The position numbers were made by a program, and so were the translations under genes. From Streptomyces fructofermentans (GTDB taxonomy: Bacteria; Actinomycetota; Actinomycetes; Streptomycetales; Streptomycetaceae): 64,000 nucleotides of DNA. The notes under the pieces are model-generated. The model was not told the origin of the DNA. It made no database searches and saw nothing but the letters and a program-made list of their open reading frames with translations. The DNA is taken from NCBI RefSeq assembly GCF_014651055.1, contig NZ_BMWD01000025.1:1-64000 (forward strand). Reading direction: 5' to 3'. Shown here one piece after another: positions 53,122-61,935 of the stretch (positions within the stretch are counted from its first letter, which is position 1; each line of letters starts with the position of its first letter).

Positions 53122-53174
53122 CGGCGGTGGCCGGGGACGGTCCGGCGGCCAATCGACGGTGACGGAGACAGGAC

Positions 53175-54053
53175 ATGCGGGTCGGGGTCCACATCAACAG
53201 GTTCGACCATCCGCGCGGCGCGGTCGCGCTCGGGCCCGAACTCGCCGCGGCGGGCGCCGCCGCCGAGGCCGCGGGCGTGAGCTGGCTGTCGGTCATGGAC
53301 CACTACTTCCAGATGGAGGGCAACGGCGGCGCCGAGAACGCCATGCTGGAGGCCTACACGACGCTCGGCTTCCTCGCCGCCCACACCTCGACGGTGACGC
53401 TCGGCACGCTCGTCACCGGTGTGTCCTACCGGCACCCCGGACTTCTCGCGAAGATCGCCACGACACTCGACGTGCTGTCCGGGGGGCGGGCCGCCCTGGG
53501 GATCGGCGCGGCCTGGTACGACCGTGAGCACGAGGGACTCGGAGTGCCGTTCCCGCCGCTCGCCGAGCGTTTCGAGCGGCTGGAGGAAACCCTGCGCATC
53601 TGCCTCCGGATGTGGGACCCGTCGGCGAACGGGCCGTTCGAGGGGAAGCACTACCGGCTCGCGGAGACCCTGTGCGTACCGGCTCCGGTGAGCGCCCCGC
53701 GCCCCGAGATCATGATCGGTGGCGGCGGCGAGAAGAAGACCCTGCGGCTGGTCGCGCAGTACGGGGACGCCTGCAACCTGTTCGCCTCGTCCCCGCGGGA
53801 GGTCGCGCACAAGCTGGACGTGCTGCGCGGGCACTGCGAGACCGTGGGACGCCCGTACGAGAAGATCCGGCGCACGATCCTCCACGCGGGTTACCAGGAC
53901 GAGTCGGGGCTCGACGACTTCACCCGGGAGATGGGGGAGTACGCGGGACTCGGCGTCGACACGGTGATCCTCGCCCCGAGCGTGGACGACCCCGCCGCCT
54001 GGATCGGGCGCGCGGTGGCGCCGGCGGTCGAAAGGCTGGCCGACCTCGGCTGA
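53175..54053 (+). CDS. LLM class F420-dependent oxidoreductase (TIGR03560-like)
   Basis: A 292-aa barrel oxidoreductase. N-terminal RVGVHINRFD, WLSVMDHYFQM and LGFLAAHTSTVTLGTLVTGVSYRHPGLLAKIATTLDVLSGGRAALGIGAAWYDREHEGLGVPFPP are typical of F420-binding members. Substrate unknown. A promoter with 19-base spacing lies upstream, suggesting MerR-type activation by a regulator outside the window. The gene converges with a Cof-type phosphatase gene. Confidence 0.9.
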   Translation: MRVGVHINRFDHPRGAVALGPELAAAGAAAEAAGVSWLSVMDHYFQMEGNGGAENAMLEAYTTLGFLAAHTSTVTLGTLVTGVSYRHPGLLAKIATTLDVLSGGRAALGIGAAWYDREHEGLGVPFPPLAERFERLEETLRICLRMWDPSANGPFEGKHYRLAETLCVPAPVSAPRPEIMIGGGGEKKTLRLVAQYGDACNLFASSPREVAHKLDVLRGHCETVGRPYEKIRRTILHAGYQDESGLDDFTREMGEYAGLGVDTVILAPSVDDPAAWIGRAVAPAVERLADLG

Positions 54054-54199
54054 ACGGGTGCCGGCGCCGGCCCCGATGCTCGTGCCGATGCCGGTCCCGG
54101 CGGTTCCGTGGCGGGGGAGTCCCGGCCAGCCGGCGGACAGGCCCGGTCGCGACCGGCGGTGACCGGCCCGGACAGGCGGTGATCGGCCGCCGCCGAGTG

Positions 54200-55048
54200 C
54201 TACGCGGGCAGCCGGCCGGTCCGTCGGACGAAGTGCTCCAGGACGCGGGCCACCCCGTCCTCGTCGTTCCCGGGAGCGTGGAACCGTGCCGCCGCCCGGA
54301 CCTCGGGGTCGGCGTTGGCCATGGCGTAGGAGCGGCCCACCGCCCGGAGCATCGGCAGGTCGTTGGGCATGTCGCCGAAGGCCGCGATGTCGTCCGGGTG
54401 GATGCCGAGGCCTGCGCTCCACGCGGTCAGCGCGCTGGCCTTGGTGACGCCCGGTGCGCTGAACTCGACCAGCGCGAGCCCCGTGGAGTGGGTGGTCTCG
54501 GCGTCGGTGCCCGCGCCGAGCGACGCCCTGGCGTGGAAGTCGTGCAGCCCGAGGTCCGGGTGGTGGGCGAGCACCTTGAACACGGGCCGCCCGGGGGACC
54601 GTGCGAGCAACTGATCGGCGGTGCCCACCGGTTCGACGGCCGACTCCCCGTACGACCAGGCCGGATAGCCGGGTTCGTGGCCGAAGGCCGACGCGTACTC
54701 GAAGGCGAAGGTGACGCCGGGCACGGCCGCGCGCACCCGGGACACGAGTCCGGCGACCGAATCTGCGGGGAAGGGCGACAGCCGGACGGCCGTGCCGTCG
54801 GGCGCGTACACGGCGGCGCCGTTGGCGGTGATCGCGAAGTACCGTCCGATGCCGCTGTGCAGGGACGGGAGGCTGCGCGGCGGGCGGCCTGTGACGAGGA
54901 CCAGCCGGATGCCGGCGGCCTCCGCCGCGGCGAGGGCGTCCGCGGTGCGCCGGGAGAGGGTCCCGTCGCTGCGCAGCAGTGTTCCGTCCAGGTCGGTGGC
55001 CACGAGTCCGGGCGGTCCGGCGAGTGCGGGAAGAGGTGTCGTCGTCAT
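54200..55048 (-). CDS. Cof-type HAD hydrolase
   Basis: A 282-aa HAD IIB phosphatase. Motif I is ATDLDGTLLRSDG near residue 19, motif II LVTGRPPRS near 54, Lys in TKASALTAW near 205 and motif IV AFGDMPNDLPML near 225. The C2B cap lies between about 85 and 190. Substrates are probably sugar phosphates or cofactor phosphates. The ATG at 55048 is chosen over a longer frame for homology and length. It converges with the F420 oxidoreductase gene over about 146 bases that include a 14-bp palindrome at 54143-54156. Confidence 0.9.
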   Translation of the reverse strand: MTTTPLPALAGPPGLVATDLDGTLLRSDGTLSRRTADALAAAEAAGIRLVLVTGRPPRSLPSLHSGIGRYFAITANGAAVYAPDGTAVRLSPFPADSVAGLVSRVRAAVPGVTFAFEYASAFGHEPGYPAWSYGESAVEPVGTADQLLARSPGRPVFKVLAHHPDLGLHDFHARASLGAGTDAETTHSTGLALVEFSAPGVTKASALTAWSAGLGIHPDDIAAFGDMPNDLPMLRAVGRSYAMANADPEVRAAARFHAPGNDEDGVARVLEHFVRRTGRLPA

Positions 55049-55175
55049 GGGGGACCGGCGGCCTTTCGGGCCGGACCGCGGCACGGTCGGCCGAGCGATG
55101 GGCCGGGGGCGCCCTGGGGGGCGCTCTCCGGGAGGGGTTCCGTCATCCCGCGCACCGGGAAGGGTGCGCGGCATG

Positions 55176-55221
55176 CCGAGGGGGCCGGAGCCGGCCGTCG
55201 GGCGGGCTCCGGCCCCCTCGG
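55176..55221 (-). terminator. Strong hairpin terminator after the FMN reductase
   Basis: A perfect 17-bp stem, CCGAGGGGGCCGGAGCC at 55176-55192 with 55205-55221, and a 12-base loop. It begins 28 bases past the FMN reductase stop on the minus strand. Confidence 0.75.
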
Positions 55222-55249
55222 TCCGTGCGGGGTGCCGCGGTACGGGGTG

Positions 55250-55813
55250 TCAGGCGGCGGCGGGCGCGGTGGCCTGGCCGTGGATGAGGCCGATGACCTC
55301 GGTGAGCTGGGCGGCGACCTCGGCGTCGTCGGCCGGGTGGGTCGAGGCGAAGCGCGTCACGGAACCGGGGATGGAGAGCTTGATGTCCTCCAGGACCCTG
55401 GCGCCGGCGATGCCCGCGGCCTTGCGGGTCTCGTCCTGCGCCCAGACTCCGCCGAACTGGCCGAAGGCGGTGCCGACGACGGCGACGGGCTTGTCGCTGA
55501 GGGCGCCGGCGCCGTAGGGGCGGGACAGCCAGTCGATGGCGTTCTTGAGGACGGCGGGGATGGTGCCGTTGTACTCGGGCGAGAAGAGCAGCAGGGCGTC
55601 GGCGGCGGACGCGGCCGCGCGCAGCCGTGCGGCGGCGGCGGGAACGGCGCCCTCGACGTCGATGTCCTCGTTGTAGAAGGGGATGTCGGCCAGGCCCTCG
55701 TACAGCTCGACCTCCGCGCCCTCGGGGGCGAGCTTGACGGCGGCCTCGGCGAGCTGCCGGTTGTGCGAGCCGACTCGGAGGCTGCCGACGAGCGCGAGGA
55801 TGCGAACAGACAT
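55250..55813 (-). CDS. NAD(P)H-dependent FMN reductase
   Basis: A 187-aa flavodoxin-fold reductase. The phosphate loop is GSLRVGSHNRQLAEAA near residue 10, the flavin-edge motif SPEYNGTIPAVLKNAIDWLSRP near 76-98, and GTAFGQFGG follows. It reduces FMN or quinone-like compounds with NAD(P)H, often as a stress reductase. It is divergent from a TetR regulator; two near-identical palindromes between the genes suggest TetR repression of both. A ribosome site upstream of the ATG at 55813 is weak. Confidence 0.9.
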   Translation of the reverse strand: MSVRILALVGSLRVGSHNRQLAEAAVKLAPEGAEVELYEGLADIPFYNEDIDVEGAVPAAAARLRAAASAADALLLFSPEYNGTIPAVLKNAIDWLSRPYGAGALSDKPVAVVGTAFGQFGGVWAQDETRKAAGIAGARVLEDIKLSIPGSVTRFASTHPADDAEVAAQLTEVIGLIHGQATAPAAA

Positions 55814-55853
55814 GGGAACTCCAATGGGGGGCTGAAACATTGCCGTAACGATC

Positions 55854-55902
55854 CGGACCGGGGTCCGTTTAAAAGTTCTACCAGGCAAACGGACCGCGGT
55901 CC
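55854..55902. promoter_or_regulatory. Twin TetR operators in the divergent promoter
   Basis: Site 1, CGGACCGGGGTCCG at 55854-55867, and site 2, GGACCGCGGTCC at 55891-55902, share the form GGACC-NN-GGTCC and lie 36 bases apart centre to centre. Flanking GTTT (55867-55870) and AAAC (55887-55890) face inward symmetrically. Site 2 overlaps the expected -35 of the TetR gene. Confidence 0.65.
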
Positions 55903-55921
55903 AGTTTTCTTCCCGAGGCGT

Positions 55922-55927
55922 TAGGCT
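55922..55927 (+). promoter_or_regulatory. Candidate -10 box of the TetR gene (leaderless)
   Basis: TAGGCT lies six bases before the TetR ATG and there is no ribosome site. The expected -35 region around 55898 overlaps operator site 2. Confidence 0.4.
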
Positions 55928-55933
55928 GGCTGC

Positions 55934-56596
55934 ATGTCCGCGTCACTGCCGCCGTTTCCGAAAGCCGGGGAGCCGTCCAGCGAGCCGCTCCTGCTGGAGA
56001 TCGCCTCCAGTGCGGACGAGCCCTGCCTGCGGGCCGACGCCGCGCGCAACCGAGCCCGGCTGCTGGAGGCCGCCGCCCGCCTGGTCGCCGAGCACGGGGC
56101 GGCCGGGGTCACGATGGAGGCGGTGGCCGCCGCGGCCTCCGTGGGCAAGGGCACGGTGTTCCGCCGCTTCGGCGACCGCACCGGGCTCCTGATGGCCCTG
56201 CTCGACCACTCCGCGCGGCAGCTACAGGCCGCCTTCCTCGGAGGCCCGCCGCCGCTGGGCCCGGGAGCGCCGCCCGTCGAGCGGCTGCACGCGTTCGGCC
56301 GGGCCGTCCTGCGACAGTCCTCCGAGCAGCTCGAACTCCAGCTCGCGGCCCAGCCGGAACCGGCCCGCCGCTTCTCCTCCCCGCCGCTTCGGGCGCTCTC
56401 GGGGCACGTCACCCTGCTGCTGCGGCAGGCGGTGCCGGACGCGGACTGCGTGCTGCTGGCCCAGACGCTGATCGGATACCTCGACCCGGCGCTCATCCAC
56501 CACCTGACGAAGGAGTGCGGGATGCCGCTGGAGCGGCTGGAGGCCGGCTGGTCCGACCTCGTCGCCCGAGTCACCCGCACGGAGCCGCCGCGCTGA
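55934..56596 (+). CDS. TetR family transcriptional regulator
   Basis: A 220-aa regulator. After an unusual 35-residue N-terminal extension, the TetR DNA-binding domain reads ADAARNRARLLEAAARLVAEHGAAGVTMEAVAAAASVGKGTVFRRFGDRTGLLMALL (about residues 34-90). The C-terminal helical ligand domain has Leu/Gln-rich helices. It is divergent from the FMN reductase and likely represses it and itself through the twin operators. The effector is unknown, possibly a quinone or electrophile detoxified by the reductase. Confidence 0.9.
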   Translation: MSASLPPFPKAGEPSSEPLLLEIASSADEPCLRADAARNRARLLEAAARLVAEHGAAGVTMEAVAAAASVGKGTVFRRFGDRTGLLMALLDHSARQLQAAFLGGPPPLGPGAPPVERLHAFGRAVLRQSSEQLELQLAAQPEPARRFSSPPLRALSGHVTLLLRQAVPDADCVLLAQTLIGYLDPALIHHLTKECGMPLERLEAGWSDLVARVTRTEPPR

Positions 56597-56894
56597 GCCC
56601 GACCCTCCGCTGTGCCCGGGCGCCCCGACCGACCCGCACCGGATCGCCGCCCCGCTGAGCCCGCGCGTGGGGCCCGACGCCAGGACCGCTCGTGGGCCCC
56701 ACCCCGGCTCCGGCAGCCGTGCGCGCCCCGGTCCGGCGCCCCCGACCGCTCCGACCTGCGGTCGAGCCGTCACCGCCGGCCGCCGTCGCGGCGAAGGGGC
56801 CCGCGCCCGTGTGAGGGCCGGGGAAACCCCCGCCGCCCAAGGCCTTCCCCCGGCCCCGAGCCCTCGCGGGGCTTCTGCAAGGATGCCGTGTGTC

Positions 56895-57929
56895 ATGGTG
56901 CAGATACCGAGAACGTCCGCTCCTCCGTCGCCCGCGCAGCACTCCGTGCCCACGAGTGCCGATGTGGCCCGCGTTGCGGGAGTCTCGCGAGCGACCGTCT
57001 CCTACGTCCTGAACAACACCAGCGCCGTACGGATCAGCGAACCCACACGCCGGCGCGTCCACGAGGCCGCGAAGGAACTCGGGTACGTCCCCCACGCGGC
57101 GGCCCGCAGCCTGCGCGCCGGACACAGCCGCATGGTCCTGATGCCCACGCCCGACGTGCAGGTCGGGCCCCTCTACAGCCGGTTCTTCAACGAGCTCCAG
57201 TGGGCGCTCAGCCGCCTCGACTACACCGTCGTGCAGTACGGCGGGGTCGGCCTCCAGAGCGACGAGGCGGTCCGCGCCTGGGCTGAGCTGCGCCCGGTCG
57301 CCGTGCTCGTGCCCGGCAGCGGACTCGGCACGCAGGGCGTCGCCGTCCTCAAGCGCTCCGGAGCCCGCGCCGTGGTCACCCTCGGACCCGAACGCGTCGA
57401 GGGCGCCCACGCGCTGCTCATGGACCACCACGGCGTCGGCCGCAGCGCGGGCCGGCACCTGCTGGAGCGGGGCCGCCGCCGGATCGGGGTCGTGGTGCCC
57501 GACGACCCCGGCCTCGGGATCTTCTCCAGACCCAGGCTCGAAGGCGTACGGCAGGCACTTGAGGGAACCGACGCCTCGGTGACCGAGCTGCCCCTCGCCC
57601 ACGACGAGGAGTCCGCCGCCCGCCTCGCCGCGCGCTGGCGCTCGCTGGCCCTGGACGCCGTGTTCGCGTACAACGACGAGTACGCGATGCTGCTGATGCG
57701 CGCGCTTCAGGACGAGGGCATCGGCATCCCCGACGAGACGGCCGTCGTCGGAGCCGACGACCTGATGCTCGGCCGGCTGCTCCGCCCCCGGCTGAGCACC
57801 GTCCACATCGAACTGCCGTCGGCACGGGAACTCGCCGAACTGGTCGACCGCGCGGTGCGGGAACCCGCCGCCCCGCCGGAGGCCAGAGAGGTGCTCGGAG
57901 CGACGGTCGTGCACCGAGAATCGAGCTGA
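56895..57929 (+). CDS. LacI family transcriptional regulator
   Basis: A 344-aa regulator with the LacI helix-turn-helix TSADVARVAGVSRATVSYVLNNTSAVRISEPTRRRVHEAAKELGY at about residues 18-65, then the hinge VPHAAARSLRAGHS and a sugar-binding-type effector domain (GVGRSAGRHLLERGRRRIGVV, DAVFAYNDEYAMLLMRAL, PDETAVVGADDL). The ATG at 56895 gives usual length; an in-frame ATG at 56883 is possible. It is followed after 18 bases by pobA on the same strand and may control it. LacI-family control of an aromatic hydroxylase is unusual. Confidence 0.88.
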   Translation: MVQIPRTSAPPSPAQHSVPTSADVARVAGVSRATVSYVLNNTSAVRISEPTRRRVHEAAKELGYVPHAAARSLRAGHSRMVLMPTPDVQVGPLYSRFFNELQWALSRLDYTVVQYGGVGLQSDEAVRAWAELRPVAVLVPGSGLGTQGVAVLKRSGARAVVTLGPERVEGAHALLMDHHGVGRSAGRHLLERGRRRIGVVVPDDPGLGIFSRPRLEGVRQALEGTDASVTELPLAHDEESAARLAARWRSLALDAVFAYNDEYAMLLMRALQDEGIGIPDETAVVGADDLMLGRLLRPRLSTVHIELPSARELAELVDRAVREPAAPPEAREVLGATVVHRESS

Positions 57930-57947
57930 ACACCTGGGAGGCACGCC

Positions 57948-59171
57948 ATGCGGACCGCGGTCGGGATCATCGGCGGGGGCCCGGCGGGCCTCCTGCTCGC
58001 CCGGCTGCTGCACCGCGCCGGAATCGACTGCGTCGTCCTGGAGAGCAGGACCCGCGCGTACGTCGAACAGCGGCAGCGCGCCGGAATGCTGGAGCAGGGC
58101 ACGGTCGACGCGCTGCGCGAATGCGGCGCCGCCGCGCGCCTGGACGCCGAGGGCCTGGTCCACCACGGCATCGAACTGCGCTTCGACCGGGAGCGCCACC
58201 ACCTCGACTTCCCGGCGCTCACCGGCGGGCGGACCGTGACGATCTACGCCCAGACGGAGATCGTGAAGGACCTCGTCGCGCTCCAGCTGGCCGACGGGCC
58301 GCCGCTGCTCTTCGGCGCCGACGTGCGGGCCGTCGAGGGCGTGGAGAGCGGGACGCCGCTCGTGCGCTTCGCCCACGAGGGCCGGGAGCGCACACTCAGC
58401 TGCGACTGGGTGGTGGGCTGCGACGGATTCCACGGCGTCGCCCGCGACGCGGTCCCGGCCGCGGTCCGCCGCACCTACGAGCACGAGTACCCGTACTCCT
58501 GGCTGGGGATCCTGGCCGACGTGCCGCCGTCCTGCGACGAGCTGATCTACGCCCGCGGGCCCGGCGGCTTCGCGCTGCACAGCATGCGGTCCCCGACGGT
58601 GTCTCGGCTCTACCTCCAGGTGCCGAACGGCACCGGCGCGGACGACTGGCCGGACGAGCGGGTCTGGGACGAGCTGGACGCGCGCTTCGCGATCGACGCG
58701 GACTGGCGGCTGCGGCGCGGACCGATCACGTCCAAGACGGTCACCGCGATGCGCAGCCATGTGCGCGAACCGATGCGCCACGGGCGGCTTCTGCTGGCCG
58801 GGGACGCGGCCCACATCGTGCCGCCGACCGGCGCCAAGGGACTGAACCTCGCGGTGTCCGACGTACGGCTCCTGGCCCGCGGTTTCGCCGAACTCCACCA
58901 CGGCGGTTCCACGGCACTCCTGGACCGCTACTCGCGGGACAGCCTGGAGCGGGTCTGGCACGCCACGCGGTTCTCGTACGACATGACGCGGATGCTGCAC
59001 AGGCAGCCGGACGGCGATCCCTTCGACGAACGCCTCCAGCTCGCCCGGCTGCGCAGGATCACGGCTTCCCGGCCCGCCGCGGCCGAGCTGGCGGCCCACT
59101 ACACGGGACTGCCGCTGCCCGCCGCCGCCGGGCCCGGGGACCCGGCGGCCCACCCCCTCCGGGGCGTCTGA
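57948..59171 (+). CDS. pobA: 4-hydroxybenzoate 3-monooxygenase
   Basis: A 407-aa flavoprotein hydroxylase forming protocatechuate from 4-hydroxybenzoate with NAD(P)H and oxygen. It has GIIGGGPAGLLLARLLHRAGIDCVVLE (dinucleotide fold), RQRAGMLEQGTVD, the DG motif GCDGFHGVAR, YLQVPNGTGADDWPDERVW and LLLAGDAAHIVPPTGAKGLNLAVSD (GD motif), all PobA-like. No pca genes lie within the window. It is translated just after the LacI regulator. Substrate identity follows from the PobA-like motifs and was not tested. Confidence 0.92.
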   Translation: MRTAVGIIGGGPAGLLLARLLHRAGIDCVVLESRTRAYVEQRQRAGMLEQGTVDALRECGAAARLDAEGLVHHGIELRFDRERHHLDFPALTGGRTVTIYAQTEIVKDLVALQLADGPPLLFGADVRAVEGVESGTPLVRFAHEGRERTLSCDWVVGCDGFHGVARDAVPAAVRRTYEHEYPYSWLGILADVPPSCDELIYARGPGGFALHSMRSPTVSRLYLQVPNGTGADDWPDERVWDELDARFAIDADWRLRRGPITSKTVTAMRSHVREPMRHGRLLLAGDAAHIVPPTGAKGLNLAVSDVRLLARGFAELHHGGSTALLDRYSRDSLERVWHATRFSYDMTRMLHRQPDGDPFDERLQLARLRRITASRPAAAELAAHYTGLPLPAAAGPGDPAAHPLRGV

Positions 59172-59222
59172 CCACGTGCCGTCCCCGCGGCGTCCGCACG
59201 CGGGACGCCCGGACTCCGGGGA

Positions 59223-59603
59223 CTACTCGGCGGCGTTCTTGGCCTGCTGCTCCGCCACGGACTTGCGGACCTCGTCCATGTCGAGCTTCCGCGCCTGCTC
59301 GATGATGTCCACCAGGGCGGGCTCGGGAAGCGCGCCCGGCTGGGAGAAGATCGCCACCTGGTCGCGCACGATCATCAGGGTGGGGATCGACTGGATCTCG
59401 AAGGCCGCGGCGAGCTCCGGCTGCGCCTCCGTGTCCACCTTCGCGAACACCAGGTCGGGGTTGGCCTCCGCCGCCTTCTCGTAGACCGGGGCGAACTGCC
59501 GGCACGGGCCGCACCACGCCGCCCAGAAGTCGATCAGGACGAACTCGTTGTCCGTGACCGTCTGGTCGAAGTTCTCCTTGGTCAGCTCAATGGTGCTGCT
59601 CAT
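59223..59603 (-). CDS. Thioredoxin
   Basis: A 126-aa thioredoxin with the redox motif FWAAWCGPCRQFAP near residue 32, cis-Pro in IQSIPTLMIV near 78 and a C-terminal helix extension (KLDMDEVRKSVAEQQAKNAAE) about 15 residues longer than a minimal thioredoxin. The ATG at 59603 gives the standard N-terminus. It is divergent, across 124 bases, from a disulfide-type flavoreductase, so they could share regulation. It converges with pobA. Confidence 0.94.
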   Translation of the reverse strand: MSSTIELTKENFDQTVTDNEFVLIDFWAAWCGPCRQFAPVYEKAAEANPDLVFAKVDTEAQPELAAAFEIQSIPTLMIVRDQVAIFSQPGALPEPALVDIIEQARKLDMDEVRKSVAEQQAKNAAE

Positions 59604-59727
59604 GGCGTTGAATCCCTCTTCCTGGGGGGTCGGCTCCCGGACGTGTTGCACAACGGCACGGACGGACGCGGTATTCCGGGCGCGTACCCGTGTGGCCGCG
59701 CCCCACACCAGCCACCAGACTGACCCC

Positions 59728-61161
59728 ATGACGGAATCGGAATCCATCGAGTACGACGTCGTGGTGGTCGGGGCCGGACCCGTGGGGGAGAACGTCGCGG
59801 ACCGCGCCCGCGCCGCCGGCCTCTCCACCGCGGTGGTCGAGAGCGAGCTGGTCGGCGGAGAGTGCTCGTACTGGGCGTGCATGCCCAGCAAGTCCCTGCT
59901 GCGACCGGTCCTGGTGCGGGCGGACGCCCGCCGCGTGCCGGGTCTCAGGCAGTCGGTGCAGGGCCCTCTCGACGCCGCGGCCGTGCTCGCCAACCGGGAC
60001 TACATCACCGGCAACTGGAAGGACGACGGGCAGGTCGACTGGCTCCGGAGCACCGGGGCGGACTTCTACCGGGGACAGGGCAGGCTCGCCGGGACGCGCC
60101 GGGTCACGGTCCACGGCCCCGAGGGGGAGCGGCACGTCCTGACGGCCCGGCACGCCGTGGCCGTGTGCACGGGCAGCCGCGCCGTGCTGCCCGACCTGCC
60201 CGGCCTCGCCGACGTGAAGCCGTGGACCAGCCGGGAGGCGACCAGCGCGCAGGCCGTGCCCGGACGGCTCGTCGTCGTCGGCGGCGGTGTCGTCGCCGTC
60301 GAGATGGCCACCGCCTGGCAGGCGCTCGGGTCCCGGGTGACGGTCCTCGTGCGCGGCGGGGGCCTGCTGCCGCGCATGGAGCCGTTCGCCGGGGAGATGG
60401 TCGCCGAGGCGCTGGAGGAGGCCGGCGCCGAGGTGCGTACGGGCACGTCGGTGGAGGCCGTGACACGGGACGGGACGACCGTCGTCGTCACCACCTCCGC
60501 GGGTGACCGGATCGAGGCGGACGAGATCCTCTTCGCCACCGGTCGGGCGCCGCGCACCGACGACCTGGGCCTCGAGACGGTCGGGCTCAGGCCCGGCTCC
60601 TGGCTCTCGGTCGACGACAGCCTGCGGGTCACCGGCAGCGAGTGGCTGTACGCCGTCGGGGACGTCAACCACCGCGCGCTCCTCACCCACCAGGGCAAGT
60701 ACCAGGCGCGCATCGCCGGTGCGGCCATCGCGGCCCGCGCCGCGGGGGTGCCGCTGCTGGAGACCGACCCCTGGGGCGCCCACGCGGCGACCGCCGACAC
60801 GGCGGCCGTGACGCAGGTCGTCTTCACCGACCCGGAGGCCGCCTCGGTCGGCCTCTCCCTCGCCGAGGCGGAGCGGGCCGGCCACCGGGTCAGGGCCGTC
60901 GACGTCGAGTTCTCGTCGGTCGCCGGCGCGGGCCTGTACGGCGACGGCTACCGGGGCCGCGCCCGCATGATCGTCGACCTCGACACGGACACCCTGCGCG
61001 GTGTCACCCTCGTGGGCCCCGGCGTCGGCGAGCTGATCCACTCCGCGGCCGTCGCGGTCGCGGGCGAGGTCCCCGTGAACCGGCTGTGGCACGCGGTGCC
61101 GTCCTACCCCACCCTCAGCGAGGTGTGGCTGCGTCTGCTGGAGGCCAACCGGGACGCGTGA
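59728..61161 (+). CDS. FAD-dependent pyridine nucleotide-disulfide oxidoreductase
   Basis: A 477-aa class I flavoreductase, similar in plan to lipoamide dehydrogenase and mercuric reductase. FAD fold: VVVVGAGPVGENVADRARAAG near residue 11. Redox-active disulfide GGECSYWACMPSKSLLRP (C-x4-C) near 43. NAD fold: RLVVVGGGVVAVEMATAWQALGSRV, then DEILFATGRAPRT, LYAVGDVNHRALLTHQGKYQARIA and the dimer domain. The usual His-x4-Glu at the C-terminus is not obvious (WHAVPSYPTLSEVW, with His and Glu spaced nine apart, which fits the HPT/S...E pattern). The natural substrate is unknown. Confidence 0.9.
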   Translation: MTESESIEYDVVVVGAGPVGENVADRARAAGLSTAVVESELVGGECSYWACMPSKSLLRPVLVRADARRVPGLRQSVQGPLDAAAVLANRDYITGNWKDDGQVDWLRSTGADFYRGQGRLAGTRRVTVHGPEGERHVLTARHAVAVCTGSRAVLPDLPGLADVKPWTSREATSAQAVPGRLVVVGGGVVAVEMATAWQALGSRVTVLVRGGGLLPRMEPFAGEMVAEALEEAGAEVRTGTSVEAVTRDGTTVVVTTSAGDRIEADEILFATGRAPRTDDLGLETVGLRPGSWLSVDDSLRVTGSEWLYAVGDVNHRALLTHQGKYQARIAGAAIAARAAGVPLLETDPWGAHAATADTAAVTQVVFTDPEAASVGLSLAEAERAGHRVRAVDVEFSSVAGAGLYGDGYRGRARMIVDLDTDTLRGVTLVGPGVGELIHSAAVAVAGEVPVNRLWHAVPSYPTLSEVWLRLLEANRDA

Positions 61162-61196
61162 CGGCCCGATCCCCAGGGCCCGCCGGAAGGCACACC

Positions 61197-61229
61197 CGGT
61201 CCGGCCGACGCGTCCCGTCGGCCGGACCG
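61197..61229. terminator. Convergent hairpin terminator
   Basis: A 14-bp perfect stem, CGGTCCGGCCGACG at 61197-61210 with 61216-61229, loop CGTCC. It lies between the flavoreductase and peptide deformylase, which converge. Confidence 0.75.
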
Positions 61230-61281
61230 CTGTCTTCCGGCTGCGCCCGCCGCACCCGGTGCCCCCGCCGGACCTGGCTCC

Positions 61282-61935
61282 TCAGTCCTCCCCGGCCAGG
61301 GGGAAGCCGAGTTCGGCCGCGGCCAGGTCGGGCGTGGCCTGGGCCCAGCGCTCCGCCACCGCCTGGTTGGAGGACAGCGAGCGGAGCTCGGCCCGGTCGA
61401 GGTAGAGCGTGCCGTCCAGGTGGTCCGTCTCGTGCTGGACGATCCGCGCGGGCCACCCGGAGAACACCTCGTCCACCGGCCGGCCGGACTCGTCCCGCGC
61501 CAGCAGGCGCACCCGGGCGTGCCGGGCCACCACCGCCTGCCAGCCCGGCACGCTCAGACAGCCCTCGAAGAACACGGCACGCCCGGTGCCCACGGGCTCG
61601 TACACCGGGTTCACCAGTACGCGGAAGGGCAGCGGCACCCGGCCGCGTGCCTCCCGGACGGCGTCCGGCACGGGCGCCGGGTCCTCGACGACCGCGAGCC
61701 GCAGCGGCACACCCACCTGCGGCGCCGCGAGGCCGACACCGGGCGCCGCGCGCATCGTCTCGCGCAGCGCCGCCACGAAGCGGGACAGGAGCGCCGCGTC
61801 CAGTTGGCCGTCGAAGGGCTCGGCCGCGCGCCGCAGCACCGGATCACCGGCGGCGACGATGGGCAACGGGCCCGTACGGGTGAGGAGTTCCTCCACCTGG
61901 TCGCTGAGGGACGTGGACCTACCGGGGGATGCCAT
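61282..61935 (-). CDS. def: Peptide deformylase
   Basis: A 217-aa metalloenzyme that removes the formyl group from new proteins. All three PDF motifs are present: GVGLAAPQ near residue 62 (preceded by ETMRAAP), FFEGCLSVPG near 125 with the metal Cys, and VQHETDHLDG near 170 with the metal His pair and catalytic Glu. The N-terminal 20 residues are an extra segment. It stands alone, not with fmt, so it may be a secondary copy of the enzyme. The ATG at 61935 has no ribosome site. Confidence 0.92.
   Translation of the reverse strand: MASPGRSTSLSDQVEELLTRTGPLPIVAAGDPVLRRAAEPFDGQLDAALLSRFVAALRETMRAAPGVGLAAPQVGVPLRLAVVEDPAPVPDAVREARGRVPLPFRVLVNPVYEPVGTGRAVFFEGCLSVPGWQAVVARHARVRLLARDESGRPVDEVFSGWPARIVQHETDHLDGTLYLDRAELRSLSSNQAVAERWAQATPDLAAAELGFPLAGED

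Noticed and set aside
54143..54156. 14-bp palindrome CCGGTCGCGACCGG taken as an operator
   Set aside because: It lies between convergent genes where no promoter is expected; more likely part of weak terminator structure.
56571..59153. 860-codon minus-strand open frame opposite LacI and pobA
   Set aside because: Overlaps two genes with full motifs; no domain of its own.
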